Part shown: positions 17,697-26,460 of the stretch, one piece after another
How the letters are laid out: each line of letters opens with the position of its first letter
Position numbering within the stretch: the first letter of the stretch is position 1
Source: ZC4RG30 sp963726085
GTDB taxonomy: Bacteria > Pseudomonadota > Gammaproteobacteria > Steroidobacterales > Steroidobacteraceae
Length of the DNA stretch: 64,000 nt
Assembly (NCBI GenBank): GCA_963726085.1
Contig: CAVSAR010000002.1
Span: forward strand, 1-64,000
Direction: 5' to 3'
Notes under the pieces: model-generated
What the model was told of the DNA's origin: nothing
The model's input: only the letters and a program-made list of their open reading frames with translations
The model's database searches: none
Made by a program: the position numbers and the translations under genes

Positions 17697-18080
17697 ATGG
17701 GACAGGATCGATTCGACAAGGGACTGGCACTGCGCAAGCAGGTACTGGGTGCGGATTACGTGGAACGCTCGATGAAAGGCGCGGACGATTTCAGCCGCCC
17801 CATGCAGGAGCTGTCCACCGAGTACTGCTGGGGCTACGTATGGGCCCGGCCCGGCCTGGCGCTGCGCGACCGCAGTCTCATCAACATCGCCATGATCAGT
17901 GCGCTGAACCGCCCGCACGAACTGAAGCTGCACGTGAAGGCGGCGCTGACCAACGGCCTGTCGCGCGAGGAGATCCGCGAGGTGCTGTTGCAGGTGGCGG
18001 TCTACTGCGGTGTGCCGGCCGGCATCGACAGCGTGCGCATCGCGCGCGAGGCCTTTGCCGAAATCGACGCGGCCAAGTAG
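17697..18080 (+). CDS. Carboxymuconolactone decarboxylase-family protein
   Basis: A 127-aa small helical protein matching the CMD fold: WARPGLALRDRSLINIAMISAL, then ELKLHVKAALTNGLSREEI and REVLLQVAVYCGVPAGI. The spacing matches the 4-carboxymuconolactone decarboxylase (PcaC) branch; it lacks the CxxC of AhpD peroxidases. The true reaction may be a decarboxylation or isomerisation of a ring-cleavage-like intermediate. Start ATG at 17697 is 2 bp after the previous stop. It is one of several small catabolic-type proteins in this operon. Confidence 0.92.
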   Translation: MGQDRFDKGLALRKQVLGADYVERSMKGADDFSRPMQELSTEYCWGYVWARPGLALRDRSLINIAMISALNRPHELKLHVKAALTNGLSREEIREVLLQVAVYCGVPAGIDSVRIAREAFAEIDAAK

Positions 18081-18089
18081 GGGCGCGCG

Positions 18090-18503
18090 ATGATCAAGGC
18101 CAACACGCCGCAGGAGCAGGTGGTGCTGGATTTCTTCACCACGCTCAACACCGGCGACCTGGAGAAGATCCGCGGCACCCTGCATGCGCAGGCCACCTGG
18201 CGGCCCATGGTCGAGGGCGTGCCGGGGGCCGGCGTGCATGGTCCGCGCGACTACATCGTCGACCAGTTCCTCGGGCCGGTGCGTGGACTGTTCGCGCCCG
18301 GGGATCCCAAGAACGTGGTGGACCGGATCGCCTCCAGCGGGGACCTGGTGATGTGCGAAACGCGCGGCTCCGGCACGCTGCTGGACGGACGCAAGTACAA
18401 CAACCGCTATTGCTGGAGTATCGACCTGCGCGACGGCATGGTCTTTGTCATCCGCGAATACATGGACAGTCACTACGTAGTGACGCTGTTCGGCGCCGGC
18501 TAG
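18090..18503 (+). CDS. NTF2/SnoaL-like protein (limonene-epoxide-hydrolase-like fold)
   Basis: A 137-aa cytoplasmic protein with the SnoaL/LEH cone fold: EQVVLDFFTTLNTGDLEKIR, HAQATWRPMVEGVPGAGVHG, GPRDYIVDQFLGPV, and a last strand FVIREYMDSHYVVTLFG. An Asp-Arg pair (VDRIASSGDLV, CETRGSG) lies where limonene-epoxide hydrolases keep catalytic residues, but alignment by eye is not enough to claim an epoxide hydrolase. It is 9 bp after the CMD gene. A role in hydration or isomerisation of an oxidised cyclic substrate would fit. Confidence 0.85.
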   Translation: MIKANTPQEQVVLDFFTTLNTGDLEKIRGTLHAQATWRPMVEGVPGAGVHGPRDYIVDQFLGPVRGLFAPGDPKNVVDRIASSGDLVMCETRGSGTLLDGRKYNNRYCWSIDLRDGMVFVIREYMDSHYVVTLFGAG

Positions 18504-18529
18504 GCGGGAGCAGCGCAGGTGCGCGCAAC

Positions 18530-20107
18530 GTGAGTCGGTTCGACTACGTGATCGTCGGCGGCGGCACGGCCGGCTGCGTGCTGGCCAATCGCCTGACGCA
18601 GGACCCGGCGGTCAACGTGGCATTGCTTGAGTCCGGTCCGCCGGACCACGACCCGGCCATCCACGTGCCGGCCATGGTGGCCAGGGCAATCGCCAACCCG
18701 CGCAACTCCTGGGGTTACCGCAGCGCGCCGCAACTGCATGTGGACGGCCGGCAGATGCCGGTGCCGCGCGGCCGGGTGCTGGGCGGCTGCTCGTCGATCA
18801 ACGGCATGGTGTATTTCCGCGGTCATCCGCGCGAGTACGACGAGTGGGGCGTGCCCGGCTGGCGCCATGCCGACCTGTTGCCGTATTTCAAGCGGCTCGA
18901 AAACTACGAAGCCGGTGCCGACCGGCCGCTGCGTGCGCGTGGCGGCCCGGTCAATGTCATCGACATCCCCAATCCCAATCCGCTGGTGCAGCGGTTCATG
19001 GCCGCCGCCGACGCGCTGGGGTTCCCGCGCTGCGCGGATTTCAACGGGCCGGATCCGGAAGGGTTCGGGCCGCGCCAGGCCGCCATTCGCGCCGGTCGCC
19101 GCGAGTCGGGGGTGACCGCGTACCTGCGATCCGCGCGGCAGCGTCCCAACCTCAGCATCGTCACCGATGCGCACGTGACCCGCGTGGCAACCAGTGGCGG
19201 CCGCGCTACCGGCGTCGATTACCAGCTGGATGGCACGCCGCGGCACATAGACGCCACCCGCGAAGTCATCCTCAGTGCCGGGGCGTACGGCTCGCCGCAG
19301 CTGCTGCAGTTGAGCGGTATTGGCGATGCCCAGCAGCTGCGGGCATTGGGCATCGCCCCGGTGCTAAACCTGCCGGCAGTGGGACGCAACTTGCAGGACC
19401 ATCCGGCCGCATCCATCGCCATGCGCACCGCCAACACCGAATCCTATGGGCTGTCATGGCGCACGGTGCCGCGCAGCATACTGATCGCCGCGCAATACCT
19501 GCTGGCGCGTTCCGGGCCGCTGGCCAGCAATGTGTTCGAGGCCAATGGGTTCATGCGCTCGCGCGCCGGCCTGGACCGCCCCGACCTGCAGATCATCTTC
19601 ATGCCGGCACACCGCAATGCCGACGGGCACTGGCTGCCGCGCGGCCACGGCTACGGGATCATCTTCGTCAACCTGCGACCTTTGAGTCGCGGCACGGTGA
19701 CGCTGGCCAGCGCCAATCCGCGCGAGCCGCCGGTCATCGACTTCAACTTCCTGGCGCAGCCAGCGGACCTTGACGTGCTGGTCAAGGGCTTCGAGGTCGC
19801 GCGCCGCCTGCTGGCCAGCGCCGCATTTGCGCCGCTGCACAGCACCGAGACTTCGCCCGGGCCGCAGGTCCAGGAGCGCGCGCAGGTCGAGGCGCACATC
19901 CGCAAGTCGCTGGTCACGGTGCATCATCCCTGCGGCACCTGCCGCATCGGCGACGTAGTCGATGAACGCCTGCGCGTGCCGGGGATCGAGGGCTTGCGGG
20001 TGGTGGACGCATCGGTCATCCCCACCGTCATCGCGGGCAATAGCAACATTCCCGTCAACGCCATCGCGGAGCGTGCGGCCGATCTGATAATGGAGAACCG
20101 ACCATGA
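18530..20107 (+). CDS. GMC-family FAD-dependent oxidoreductase
   Basis: A 525-aa GMC flavoenzyme starting with GTG at 18530 (VSRFDYVIVGGGTAGCVLA). Signature 1 is RGRVLGGCSSINGMVYFRG, signature 2 is GAYGSPQLLQLSGIG, and the catalytic end has HHPCGTCRIG with GNSNIPVNAIAERA. It is clearly paralogous to the GMC enzyme in the divergent operon. The open frame extends back to 17645 through other genes, but the start is fixed by the FAD motif. Its TGA overlaps the ATG of the SDR (ATGA). Likely oxidises an alcohol to a carbonyl in the same pathway. Confidence 0.95.
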   Translation: MSRFDYVIVGGGTAGCVLANRLTQDPAVNVALLESGPPDHDPAIHVPAMVARAIANPRNSWGYRSAPQLHVDGRQMPVPRGRVLGGCSSINGMVYFRGHPREYDEWGVPGWRHADLLPYFKRLENYEAGADRPLRARGGPVNVIDIPNPNPLVQRFMAAADALGFPRCADFNGPDPEGFGPRQAAIRAGRRESGVTAYLRSARQRPNLSIVTDAHVTRVATSGGRATGVDYQLDGTPRHIDATREVILSAGAYGSPQLLQLSGIGDAQQLRALGIAPVLNLPAVGRNLQDHPAASIAMRTANTESYGLSWRTVPRSILIAAQYLLARSGPLASNVFEANGFMRSRAGLDRPDLQIIFMPAHRNADGHWLPRGHGYGIIFVNLRPLSRGTVTLASANPREPPVIDFNFLAQPADLDVLVKGFEVARRLLASAAFAPLHSTETSPGPQVQERAQVEAHIRKSLVTVHHPCGTCRIGDVVDERLRVPGIEGLRVVDASVIPTVIAGNSNIPVNAIAERAADLIMENRP

Positions 20108-20886
20108 GCACAGTCAAGGGCAAGAAGATCATCGTCACCGGGGGTGCCGGGGCCATCGGCCATGCCACCGCCTGCGTGCTGGCGGGGCAGGGCGCGGACA
20201 TCCTGCTGGTGGACATCGACGCCGCTGCGCTGCAGGCGCGGCGCGGCGCGGTGGCGGCATTTGGTACCCGCGTCGAGGTTTGCGTTGCCGACGTCGGCAA
20301 GTCCGCGGCGGTGCAGGGCTATGTCGCTGCGGCGCTCAAGGCCTTCGGCCGCATCGACGGGCTGTTCAGCAATGCCGGTATCGAAGGGCACATCGCGCCC
20401 ACCGCAGAATATGACGAGGACGAGTTCGACCGGGTCCAGCAGGTCAACACCAAGGGGGTGTTCCTGGGGCTGCGCCATGTATTGCCGCTGATGATCGCCC
20501 AGGGCAGTGGCAGCATCGTCAACACCGCCTCCATCGGCAGTGAGCGCGGACTGGCCGGCGCCTGCACCTACAACGCGGCCAAGCATGCGGTGGTCGGACT
20601 GACGCGCACCGCGGCGGCCGAAGTCGGCGCCAAGGGCGTGCGCGTCAATTGCGTGATGCCCGGGGTCATCGACACCCCGCTGCTGGAGTCGGTGCTGGGC
20701 CCCCTGTTCGGCGGCGACATCGCCCTGGGCAAGCGCACGCTGGGCAAGATCGCCCCGCTGGAGCGCATTGGCCAGCCAGCGGAAGTCGGCGAGGTCGTTG
20801 CCTTCCTGCTGTCCGATGCGGCCAGCTTCGTCACCGGCGCAGCCTGGTCCATCGATGGCGGCGCTTTGTGTACTATCCGTCACTGA
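20104..20886 (+). CDS. Short-chain dehydrogenase/reductase
   Basis: A 260-aa classical SDR. Cofactor motif VTGGAGAIGHATACVLAG, acidic residue after the second strand (LVDIDAAAL) pointing to NAD+ preference, NAG segment FSNAGIEGH, catalytic Ser in VNTASIGSERG and YxxxK as YNAAKHAVVGL. It ends with the family GAAWSIDGG. Translationally coupled to the GMC oxidoreductase by ATGA. It probably oxidises a secondary alcohol or reduces a ketone produced upstream. Confidence 0.94.
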   Translation: MSTVKGKKIIVTGGAGAIGHATACVLAGQGADILLVDIDAAALQARRGAVAAFGTRVEVCVADVGKSAAVQGYVAAALKAFGRIDGLFSNAGIEGHIAPTAEYDEDEFDRVQQVNTKGVFLGLRHVLPLMIAQGSGSIVNTASIGSERGLAGACTYNAAKHAVVGLTRTAAAEVGAKGVRVNCVMPGVIDTPLLESVLGPLFGGDIALGKRTLGKIAPLERIGQPAEVGEVVAFLLSDAASFVTGAAWSIDGGALCTIRH

Positions 20887-20922
20887 CGCTTGCCTGATAT
20901 CAAATAAAACGGGGGAGGGGCG

Positions 20923-22140
20923 ATGGTCAAAATGACCCGCTACCAGTGGCTGCTGATCACGCTGCTGAGCGCCAATTTTGGCGTGGTGTTCTTCGATCGC
21001 AACACGATCAGTTACCTGGCATCCTTCATACAGACGGACCTCGGGCTCAACTACACGCAGCTGGGTGAAATCGCCGCAGCCTTCTCGTTCGCCTGGGCCA
21101 TCGCCGGCCTGTTCATGAGCACGCTGGTAGACCGCATCGGGCGGCGCAAGCTGATATTGGTGGTGGCCACGCTGGTATTCTCGCTGGCCTCGGTGGTATC
21201 CGGCTTCGCGGCCAGCTTCATTGCCCTGCTGGGCGCAAGACTGCTGATGGGTGTGGCCGAGGGCGGCATCATGCCCATCACGCAGACGCTGATCGCTTCC
21301 GACGTACCCCATGAACGCCGCGGCCTGGCGCATGGGCTCACGCAAAACTTTGGCGCCAACCTGCTGGCCAACTGGCTGGGCCCTATTCTAATCCCGTGGA
21401 TGGGAGCGCATTACGGCTGGCGCAATGCATTCTTCCTCTCGGCGATCCCCGGTTTGATCATGGCGTTGCTGATCGCGACATTCGTTCGCGAGCCGGCGAT
21501 CGAGAGCAAGCGCGTAAAGCCCGAGCCCGGCGCCTTCGCCAGAATGCTGAGCGACCGCAACATCCTTCTGTGCGTGCTGATATCAACCTTGCTGGTCGCC
21601 TTTCTGGTGGTCTTCCTTACGTTTACTACCCAGTTCCTCATCAAGGAACGCGGCTTCACCCCGCAGCAGATGGGTTTCATCATGTCCTGGTTCGGCATCG
21701 CCTCGATGGCGGTGGCCTTCCTGGTGCCGGGTTCCTCGGACCGCTTTGGTCGCAAGCCGGTGATACTCATCGCTTCGCTGATTGGTCTGGGCCTGCCGTT
21801 GGGCCTGCTGTATCTGGCGGGTGGGACGATGCTGGGAAATATCGTGTTCATCATTCTGGGCACCGGCTTGAGCGGCGTGTTCCCCCTTGTGATGGCCACC
21901 ATTCCGTCTGAGGTAGTGGGAGCTGCTCGCACTACCACGGCCCTGTCTCTGACCATGGGCATCAGTGAGGTCGTAGGTGGCGTAGTCGCGCCTTTCATGT
22001 CCGGTCGCGTTGCGGATGCGCATGGACTGGGAGCTACCCTGTGGATTCTCACTGGCCTGGTGGTGGCCATCATCCTGGCGGCACTGTTCCTGCGTGAGAC
22101 GGCACCGGCCATCGTGGGGCGTCGGACCCAGGCGGCGTGA
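20923..22140 (+). CDS. MFS transporter
   Basis: A 405-aa major facilitator with about twelve hydrophobic segments. It starts LLITLLSANFGVVFFDRNTIS, has the loop 2-3 motif STLVDRIGRRKLI, and the second-half equivalent GSSDRFGRKPVI. The Asp in FFDRNT and the ACS/4-hydroxybenzoate-like layout suggest an anion:cation (carboxylate) symporter. A strong purine-rich leader (AACGGGGGAGGGG) precedes the ATG. Its stop overlaps the GTG of the second MFS gene, so the two are co-translated. Likely importer of the operon's substrate. Confidence 0.92.
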   Translation: MVKMTRYQWLLITLLSANFGVVFFDRNTISYLASFIQTDLGLNYTQLGEIAAAFSFAWAIAGLFMSTLVDRIGRRKLILVVATLVFSLASVVSGFAASFIALLGARLLMGVAEGGIMPITQTLIASDVPHERRGLAHGLTQNFGANLLANWLGPILIPWMGAHYGWRNAFFLSAIPGLIMALLIATFVREPAIESKRVKPEPGAFARMLSDRNILLCVLISTLLVAFLVVFLTFTTQFLIKERGFTPQQMGFIMSWFGIASMAVAFLVPGSSDRFGRKPVILIASLIGLGLPLGLLYLAGGTMLGNIVFIILGTGLSGVFPLVMATIPSEVVGAARTTTALSLTMGISEVVGGVVAPFMSGRVADAHGLGATLWILTGLVVAIILAALFLRETAPAIVGRRTQAA

Positions 22141-23297
22141 AATCCGGCAGCTGGCCGTCGATTGGCCTGATCTATCTGCATGGCGTGCTCACGTCGGCAT
22201 CGCTGAGCAAGATCATTCCCCTGCAGGGCGACTATGTCGCCCATGTGGGCCTTAAACCCACAAGCTTCGCGCTGCTGATCGCCCTGGTGACTATTCCCTC
22301 GGCCGTGTTTGCAGCGGTCGGCGGATCGTTCATCGACCGGATCGGCGCGCGCACGACCTTGATCGCGGCCGCCACCATCGGCGCGCTGGCCAACATCGCG
22401 TATCTGCTGGCCGATTCCGTGCCGGCCTTCCAGGGGATAAGGCTGTTTGAAGGGCTGATCATGGTCTGTGCCTACTCGGCGGCACCGGCGCTGATCATGG
22501 CCACCACTTCGCCGCAGCGCCGCGGCCGGGCCATGGCCCTGTGGTCCACGTACACGCCAGTGGGCATTTCATTGGGCCTGGGGTTGTCTGCGAGTTTCGC
22601 CGGAACGGAAAACTGGCGTGGTGGCTATGCAATCCACGCGGCGCTGTTCCTGGCGCTCGCGGTTGCGAGCTTCATGCTCCCCAGGCCGGCCACTGCCACA
22701 GGAGTGCGGCTGCGACCCGGCATGTTCGATGCCTACCGCCAGATCGGTCCGTTGCGCCTGTCGCTGACGTTTGCCTGCCTGGTGTTCCTGGGCTTCGGCA
22801 CCAGCACCGTGCTGCCCAGTTGGCTGTCAGCCCAGCATGCCATGAGCATCGGCACCGCCTCGAAGATCATCGCTGCGGCCAACTTGACGATGATTGCCGG
22901 TGGCATCGGCGCCGGGGTGTTGCTGGCGCGCGGCTATCGTGACCAGGCATTGTTCCTTGCGATCACCGCGCTGGTCATTGCCGTGAGCATCCCCTTGTAC
23001 TTGCCCGGCATCGCGCAATCCTCGCGATTGATGTCGCTGGTGGCGTGGATGATGCTCAATGGCGCCGCCATTGCTATCGTGACCTCAGCCCTGCCGCGCG
23101 TGGTGCGCGATGCATCGCAGGGTGCTGCGGCTGCCGGCCTTTTGAGCCAGCTTGCAGCGTTGACCACTTTCGCCACGCCGCAGATCTGGCTGCCCATACT
23201 GGCCAGCGGACGCTGGCCTCTATTCATCGTCGTAGTGGCAATCGCCGCGCTCGCGGGACTGATGCTGTTCCCGCGGGCGCGTGCCGCGACTGCCTGA
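22137..23297 (+). CDS. MFS transporter (second of a coupled pair)
   Basis: A 386-aa MFS protein with about twelve membrane segments, beginning with GTG at 22137 that overlaps the previous stop as GTGA. The motif-A-like loop is GSFIDRIGARTTLI, preceded by LVTIPSAVFAAVG. It lacks a recognisable second-half motif A and is not closely similar to its upstream neighbour, so this is not a simple duplication. Two adjacent carriers could serve uptake and export of different compounds, or work together. It ends 13 bp from the convergent aldehyde dehydrogenase. Confidence 0.9.
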   Translation: MKSGSWPSIGLIYLHGVLTSASLSKIIPLQGDYVAHVGLKPTSFALLIALVTIPSAVFAAVGGSFIDRIGARTTLIAAATIGALANIAYLLADSVPAFQGIRLFEGLIMVCAYSAAPALIMATTSPQRRGRAMALWSTYTPVGISLGLGLSASFAGTENWRGGYAIHAALFLALAVASFMLPRPATATGVRLRPGMFDAYRQIGPLRLSLTFACLVFLGFGTSTVLPSWLSAQHAMSIGTASKIIAAANLTMIAGGIGAGVLLARGYRDQALFLAITALVIAVSIPLYLPGIAQSSRLMSLVAWMMLNGAAIAIVTSALPRVVRDASQGAAAAGLLSQLAALTTFATPQIWLPILASGRWPLFIVVVAIAALAGLMLFPRARAATA

Positions 23298-23310
23298 AAT
23301 CAATGTCCGA

Positions 23311-24786
23311 CTAGAACGGATACTTCGGCGGCGTATCCTTGATGGTCACCCACTGCCAGCTGGTGTATTCGTCCATGTCCGCCGGGCCACCCACTGCGGC
23401 ACCGGCACCGGCGACTCCCGGGCCACCAAACGGGTTGTTGCCGTCGTCGTTGACGGTCTGGTCGTTGACGTGAACCATGCCGGCCTTGAGCCGGTCGGTC
23501 AGGCGCATGGCCCGACCCACGTCGCGTGAGATGACCGCGGCGGCCAGTGCCCCTTCATGGCGGTTTGCCAGCTCCAGTGCTTCTTCATCGGTCTTGAACA
23601 CGATGATGTTGGCCACCGGACCGAAGGTTTCCTCGTCGAAGGCGCGCATGCCCGGCTTGACCCCTGACAGCACGGTAGCCTCGTGGAACAGGCCCTTGTG
23701 GTTGCCACCCGCCTCGATCTTGGCGCCGGCCTTGACCGAATCACCCAGAATGCCCTTGACGCGCTGCAGCTGACGCTCGCTGATCACCGGACCCAACGCC
23801 ACCTGGCCGGACGCGCCGTCGCCCACCGGCAGATGCGTGGCGCGCTCGGCCAGCTTCCTGGTGAACTCCGCGGCGATGCCCTGGTGCACGAAGATGCGAC
23901 TTGAGGCCATGCAGATCTGTCCCTGGTGCAGCCAGGCGCCCCAGGCGGCGTTGTTGACCGCAAGCTCCAGGTCCGCGTCATCGAGGATGATCAGCGCGTT
24001 GTTGCCGCCCAGTTCCAGCGACACTTTCTTCAGCGTCTTGCCGGCAAGCTCGGCCACGCGGCGACCTACGGCCGTGGATCCGGTGAACTGGATCATGTTG
24101 ACCTGCCTCGACAGGCACAGCGCCTCGCCGGCCACCGCGTCACCGGACACCACATGCAGCACGCCGGCTGGCAGACCGGCTTCCTCCAGGGCGCGCGCAA
24201 TCACGAACCCGCCCGACAGTGGCGTCTGCGGATCGGTCTTGAGCACCACGGCATTGCCGGTGGCCAGCGCCGGGGCCACCGCGCGCAGCGACAGGATCAG
24301 CGGAAAATTGAAGGGCGAAATGACGCCCACCACGCCGCGTGGAATGCGCCGCGCATAGCTGAGGCGTCCCGGGGGGTTGGCCAGTACCTCGCCGCGCGGC
24401 GCCGAGCACAATCCTGCCGCATGTTGCAGCAGGGCCGCGGCTTCACGCACTTCGTGCTGGCCCTTGGGAACGATGCCGCCGGTTTCCCGCGCAATCAGCA
24501 GCGCCAGCGCATCCATGTCCTGCTCCAGCAGCGTGGCCGCGCGCCGCAGGATGGCGGCGCGTGAACGGCCATCCAGTGCGGACCAGGACGACTGCGCCGC
24601 GGCCGCAGCAGCGGCGCAGGCCTCGATGTCGGATGCGTCGGCGAATCCCACGTTGCACAGCGGCTTGCCGGTGGCCGGCTCCGGTACATCGCGCGCGCCA
24701 CCATTGGCTGTTACCCACTTGCCGTTGAAGATCTTGCCGCTCCAGCGTCCATCGCCCAGCAGCTTGCCAAATGCCTCAGTGCCCAT
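23311..24786 (-). CDS. Aldehyde dehydrogenase, benzaldehyde-dehydrogenase-like
   Basis: A 491-aa NAD(P)-dependent aldehyde dehydrogenase. Catalytic features are the Cys in GQICMASSR, the Glu in SLELGGNNAL, the NAD-binding FTGSTAVGRRVAELAG and the Asn in SPFNFPLIL. The C-terminal PADMDEYTSWQWVTI and the N-terminal FNGKWV layout match the XylC/benzaldehyde branch, which oxidises aromatic or terpenoid aldehydes to acids. It is transcribed alone, convergent with the MFS pair and divergent from the sulfotransferase. Together with the GMC enzymes it could complete alcohol-aldehyde-acid oxidation. Confidence 0.94.
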   Translation of the reverse strand: MGTEAFGKLLGDGRWSGKIFNGKWVTANGGARDVPEPATGKPLCNVGFADASDIEACAAAAAAAQSSWSALDGRSRAAILRRAATLLEQDMDALALLIARETGGIVPKGQHEVREAAALLQHAAGLCSAPRGEVLANPPGRLSYARRIPRGVVGVISPFNFPLILSLRAVAPALATGNAVVLKTDPQTPLSGGFVIARALEEAGLPAGVLHVVSGDAVAGEALCLSRQVNMIQFTGSTAVGRRVAELAGKTLKKVSLELGGNNALIILDDADLELAVNNAAWGAWLHQGQICMASSRIFVHQGIAAEFTRKLAERATHLPVGDGASGQVALGPVISERQLQRVKGILGDSVKAGAKIEAGGNHKGLFHEATVLSGVKPGMRAFDEETFGPVANIIVFKTDEEALELANRHEGALAAAVISRDVGRAMRLTDRLKAGMVHVNDQTVNDDGNNPFGGPGVAGAGAAVGGPADMDEYTSWQWVTIKDTPPKYPF

Positions 24787-24804
24787 GATTTCCCCCAGAA
24801 CTCG

Positions 24805-24831
24805 TTGGTGACAGCGGGGCGCCAGTATAAT
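24805..24831 (+). promoter_or_regulatory. Promoter candidate for the sulfotransferase gene
   Basis: A perfect TATAAT lies at 24826-24831 with TTGGTG at 24805-24810 (15-bp spacing, shorter than ideal). Transcription would begin about 7-8 nt later, at or just before the ATG at 24840, predicting a leaderless or near-leaderless message. Confidence 0.5.
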
Positions 24832-24839
24832 TGGCGGGC

Positions 24840-25655
24840 ATGAGCCCGTCGCAAGCCGTCGTTACACCAGAATCCGGCTGGCGTGGCTTCTTCGCCATGC
24901 TGCGCCGCCGGCACTTCAGCCCGTTCAGGTGCTATGTAAACCGCGCGCATCACACCGTGGTGATTCTCAACCCCAAGGTGGGCACCAAGAGCTTCCGCCG
25001 GGCCCTCACCGAGGGCATGCGCGAGGTATACGGCATCACCGATCCTTCTGAAGGGCGCTACCGGTTGTTCAAGAAGGCGCGCGAGTTCCAGTTCGCGCGC
25101 ATCCGGGACTATATGCACGCGTTCAGGTTTCCGCACCAGTACCAGTACTTCTGCTTCGTGCGCAATCCCTACGCCCGGTTGCGCTCGGCGTGGCAGAGCA
25201 AGTTCGCCTACGGGCACACGCAAGGCTGGTCACGCAGCATTCAGCGCAGGGAACTTGGCAGGTTGCGCCGTTTCGCCAGGGCCGCAAACCTGCCCGGTGC
25301 AGCGCTGGGCAGTGCCATTCCGTTCGAGACCTTCCTGGCCTATGTCGAGAGCCAGCCTGCCGGTGCGCGCGATCATCACTGGGATGAGCAGTACCGGGTG
25401 CTGTTGATGGACCACATCCAGTACGAGCGGTGGTTTCGCATGGAGGCGGATTTCACGGCGGGGATGCGCCAGATCTTCGAGCGCATCGGCCTGCACGGGC
25501 CGGTGATGGAACGGATTGTCGCCACGCAGACGAACACCAGCCCCAAGACTGACGCACCGGTCTACAAGGCCGAGACCGCGGCGCGCGTGTACCGGCTGTA
25601 TGCGCGCGATTTTGCGACCTTTGGCTACGACCAGGGATCCTGGCGCGGTCTCTAG
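24840..25655 (+). CDS. Sulfotransferase family 2-type protein
   Basis: A 271-aa protein with the two PAPS-binding elements of the family: the 5'-phosphosulfate loop NPKVGTKSFRRAL and the 3'-phosphate motif YFCFVRNPYARLRSAW. The body is soluble, with no signal peptide. It could sulfate a hydroxylated small molecule, glycan or lipid; bacterial members are often of unknown substrate. The ATG at 24840 is preferred over an upstream TTG because a TATAAT sits just ahead of it. It stands alone between divergent ALDH and convergent TetR, sharing a CTAG double stop with the latter. Its presence beside oxidoreductases suggests conjugation or modification of a hydroxylated product, but this is inference. 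Confidence 0.82.
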   Translation: MSPSQAVVTPESGWRGFFAMLRRRHFSPFRCYVNRAHHTVVILNPKVGTKSFRRALTEGMREVYGITDPSEGRYRLFKKAREFQFARIRDYMHAFRFPHQYQYFCFVRNPYARLRSAWQSKFAYGHTQGWSRSIQRRELGRLRRFARAANLPGAALGSAIPFETFLAYVESQPAGARDHHWDEQYRVLLMDHIQYERWFRMEADFTAGMRQIFERIGLHGPVMERIVATQTNTSPKTDAPVYKAETAARVYRLYARDFATFGYDQGSWRGL

Positions 25656-26287
25656 GGCTTGCGCGCGCGCGGCCCCAGGCCGTGCTGCAGCACCGCCAGG
25701 TGGTGCAGGGTCGCGCCCGCGGCGGCGCTGGCTTCCCATGAAATGCCCAGTTCCCTGCGCAGCGTGGGGCCGGCCAAAAATGGAAACACGCACAGCGAGA
25801 GCACCGACAGCGCAATGGACTCGGCGCGCAGGTCGCTGCGGATGAGGTGGCTGGCCTGTCCGGCCGTGACCAGTTGGCGCAGCCTTGCGGCCAGGGCGCA
25901 CATCACGGGGGCTGGCTCGGGATCGGCCATTTCGCGCAGCAACAGCTGCGGCAGCCACGGATGGCGCGACGCCACCAGCGTGAACTGCTGGACAAACCCG
26001 GCCAGTGCGGCCTGCGTAGCCTGGCCCGCAAGCGCCGCATCGATGCTGTGTATCAGCGGCGCGATGCGTTCACGTTCGATGGCCTGCAGCAGGCCCGCCT
26101 TGTCCTTGAAATAGTAGTGCGCCAGCGCCGGGGTGACGCCGGCACCCAGGGCAACCTGTCTCAGGGAGGTCGCCGCATAGCCCACCGCGGCAAACAGGTC
26201 GCGGCCGGCGTCGATGAGCTGTTCCCGATGGTCGTGTGCGCCGGTTTCGGGGCGTCCACGAAGGCGTACGGCAGGTGTCGGGCTCAT
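25652..26287 (-). CDS. TetR-family transcriptional regulator
   Basis: A 211-aa regulator. The N-terminal helix-turn-helix is typical: REQLIDAGRDLFAAVGYAAT, SLRQVALGAGVTPALAHYYF and KDKAGLLQAIERE. The C-terminal ligand domain is helical and hydrophobic (FVQQFTLVASRHPWLPQLLL). It is divergent from the LysR gene across a 173-bp AT-rich gap and convergent with the sulfotransferase. The ATG lacks a Shine-Dalgarno sequence. It likely represses its own promoter and perhaps neighbouring oxidative genes; ligand unknown. Confidence 0.92.
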   Translation of the reverse strand: MSPTPAVRLRGRPETGAHDHREQLIDAGRDLFAAVGYAATSLRQVALGAGVTPALAHYYFKDKAGLLQAIERERIAPLIHSIDAALAGQATQAALAGFVQQFTLVASRHPWLPQLLLREMADPEPAPVMCALAARLRQLVTAGQASHLIRSDLRAESIALSVLSLCVFPFLAGPTLRRELGISWEASAAAGATLHHLAVLQHGLGPRARKP

Positions 26288-26295
26288 GGATAAAG

Positions 26296-26325
26296 ATTAA
26301 ATACATGGTTAAATTAATAAAACAA
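26296..26325 (-). promoter_or_regulatory. Promoter candidate for the TetR gene
   Basis: Read on the minus strand, TTGTTT (26325-26320) and TTTAAT (26301-26296) are separated by 18 bp. The -10 ends 8 nt before the ATG at 26287, so the message would be leaderless. The surrounding AT-rich block (26290-26325) stands out from the GC-rich context and is the likely site of autoregulation. Confidence 0.4.
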
Positions 26326-26360
26326 CCAGCAAATGCCTGCCTAAGTCATAACTAATACGG

Positions 26361-26373
26361 TATTACAGTGATA
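26361..26373. promoter_or_regulatory. LysR-type T-N11-A box candidate
   Basis: TATTACAGTGATA is a T-N11-A element matching its reverse complement at 10 of 13 positions. It lies 88 bp before the LysR gene in the divergent TetR-LysR gap, a usual place for autoregulation by LysR proteins. Confidence 0.4.
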
Positions 26374-26377
26374 ACCC

Positions 26378-26401
26378 CACACCCGTTGCCTATCGGGTAT
26401 G
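26378..26401. repeat. Inverted repeat in the TetR-LysR gap
   Basis: CACACCCG and CGGGTATG pair at 7 of 8 positions around an 8-nt loop. It could be an operator for one of the flanking regulators or a small hairpin in the lysR leader. Confidence 0.35.
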
Positions 26402-26460
26402 GGATGTCCGATCGTTGGGGCGTCGCAAAAAAAAATCTGGTTTCTTTCTAAGGGGGGACC

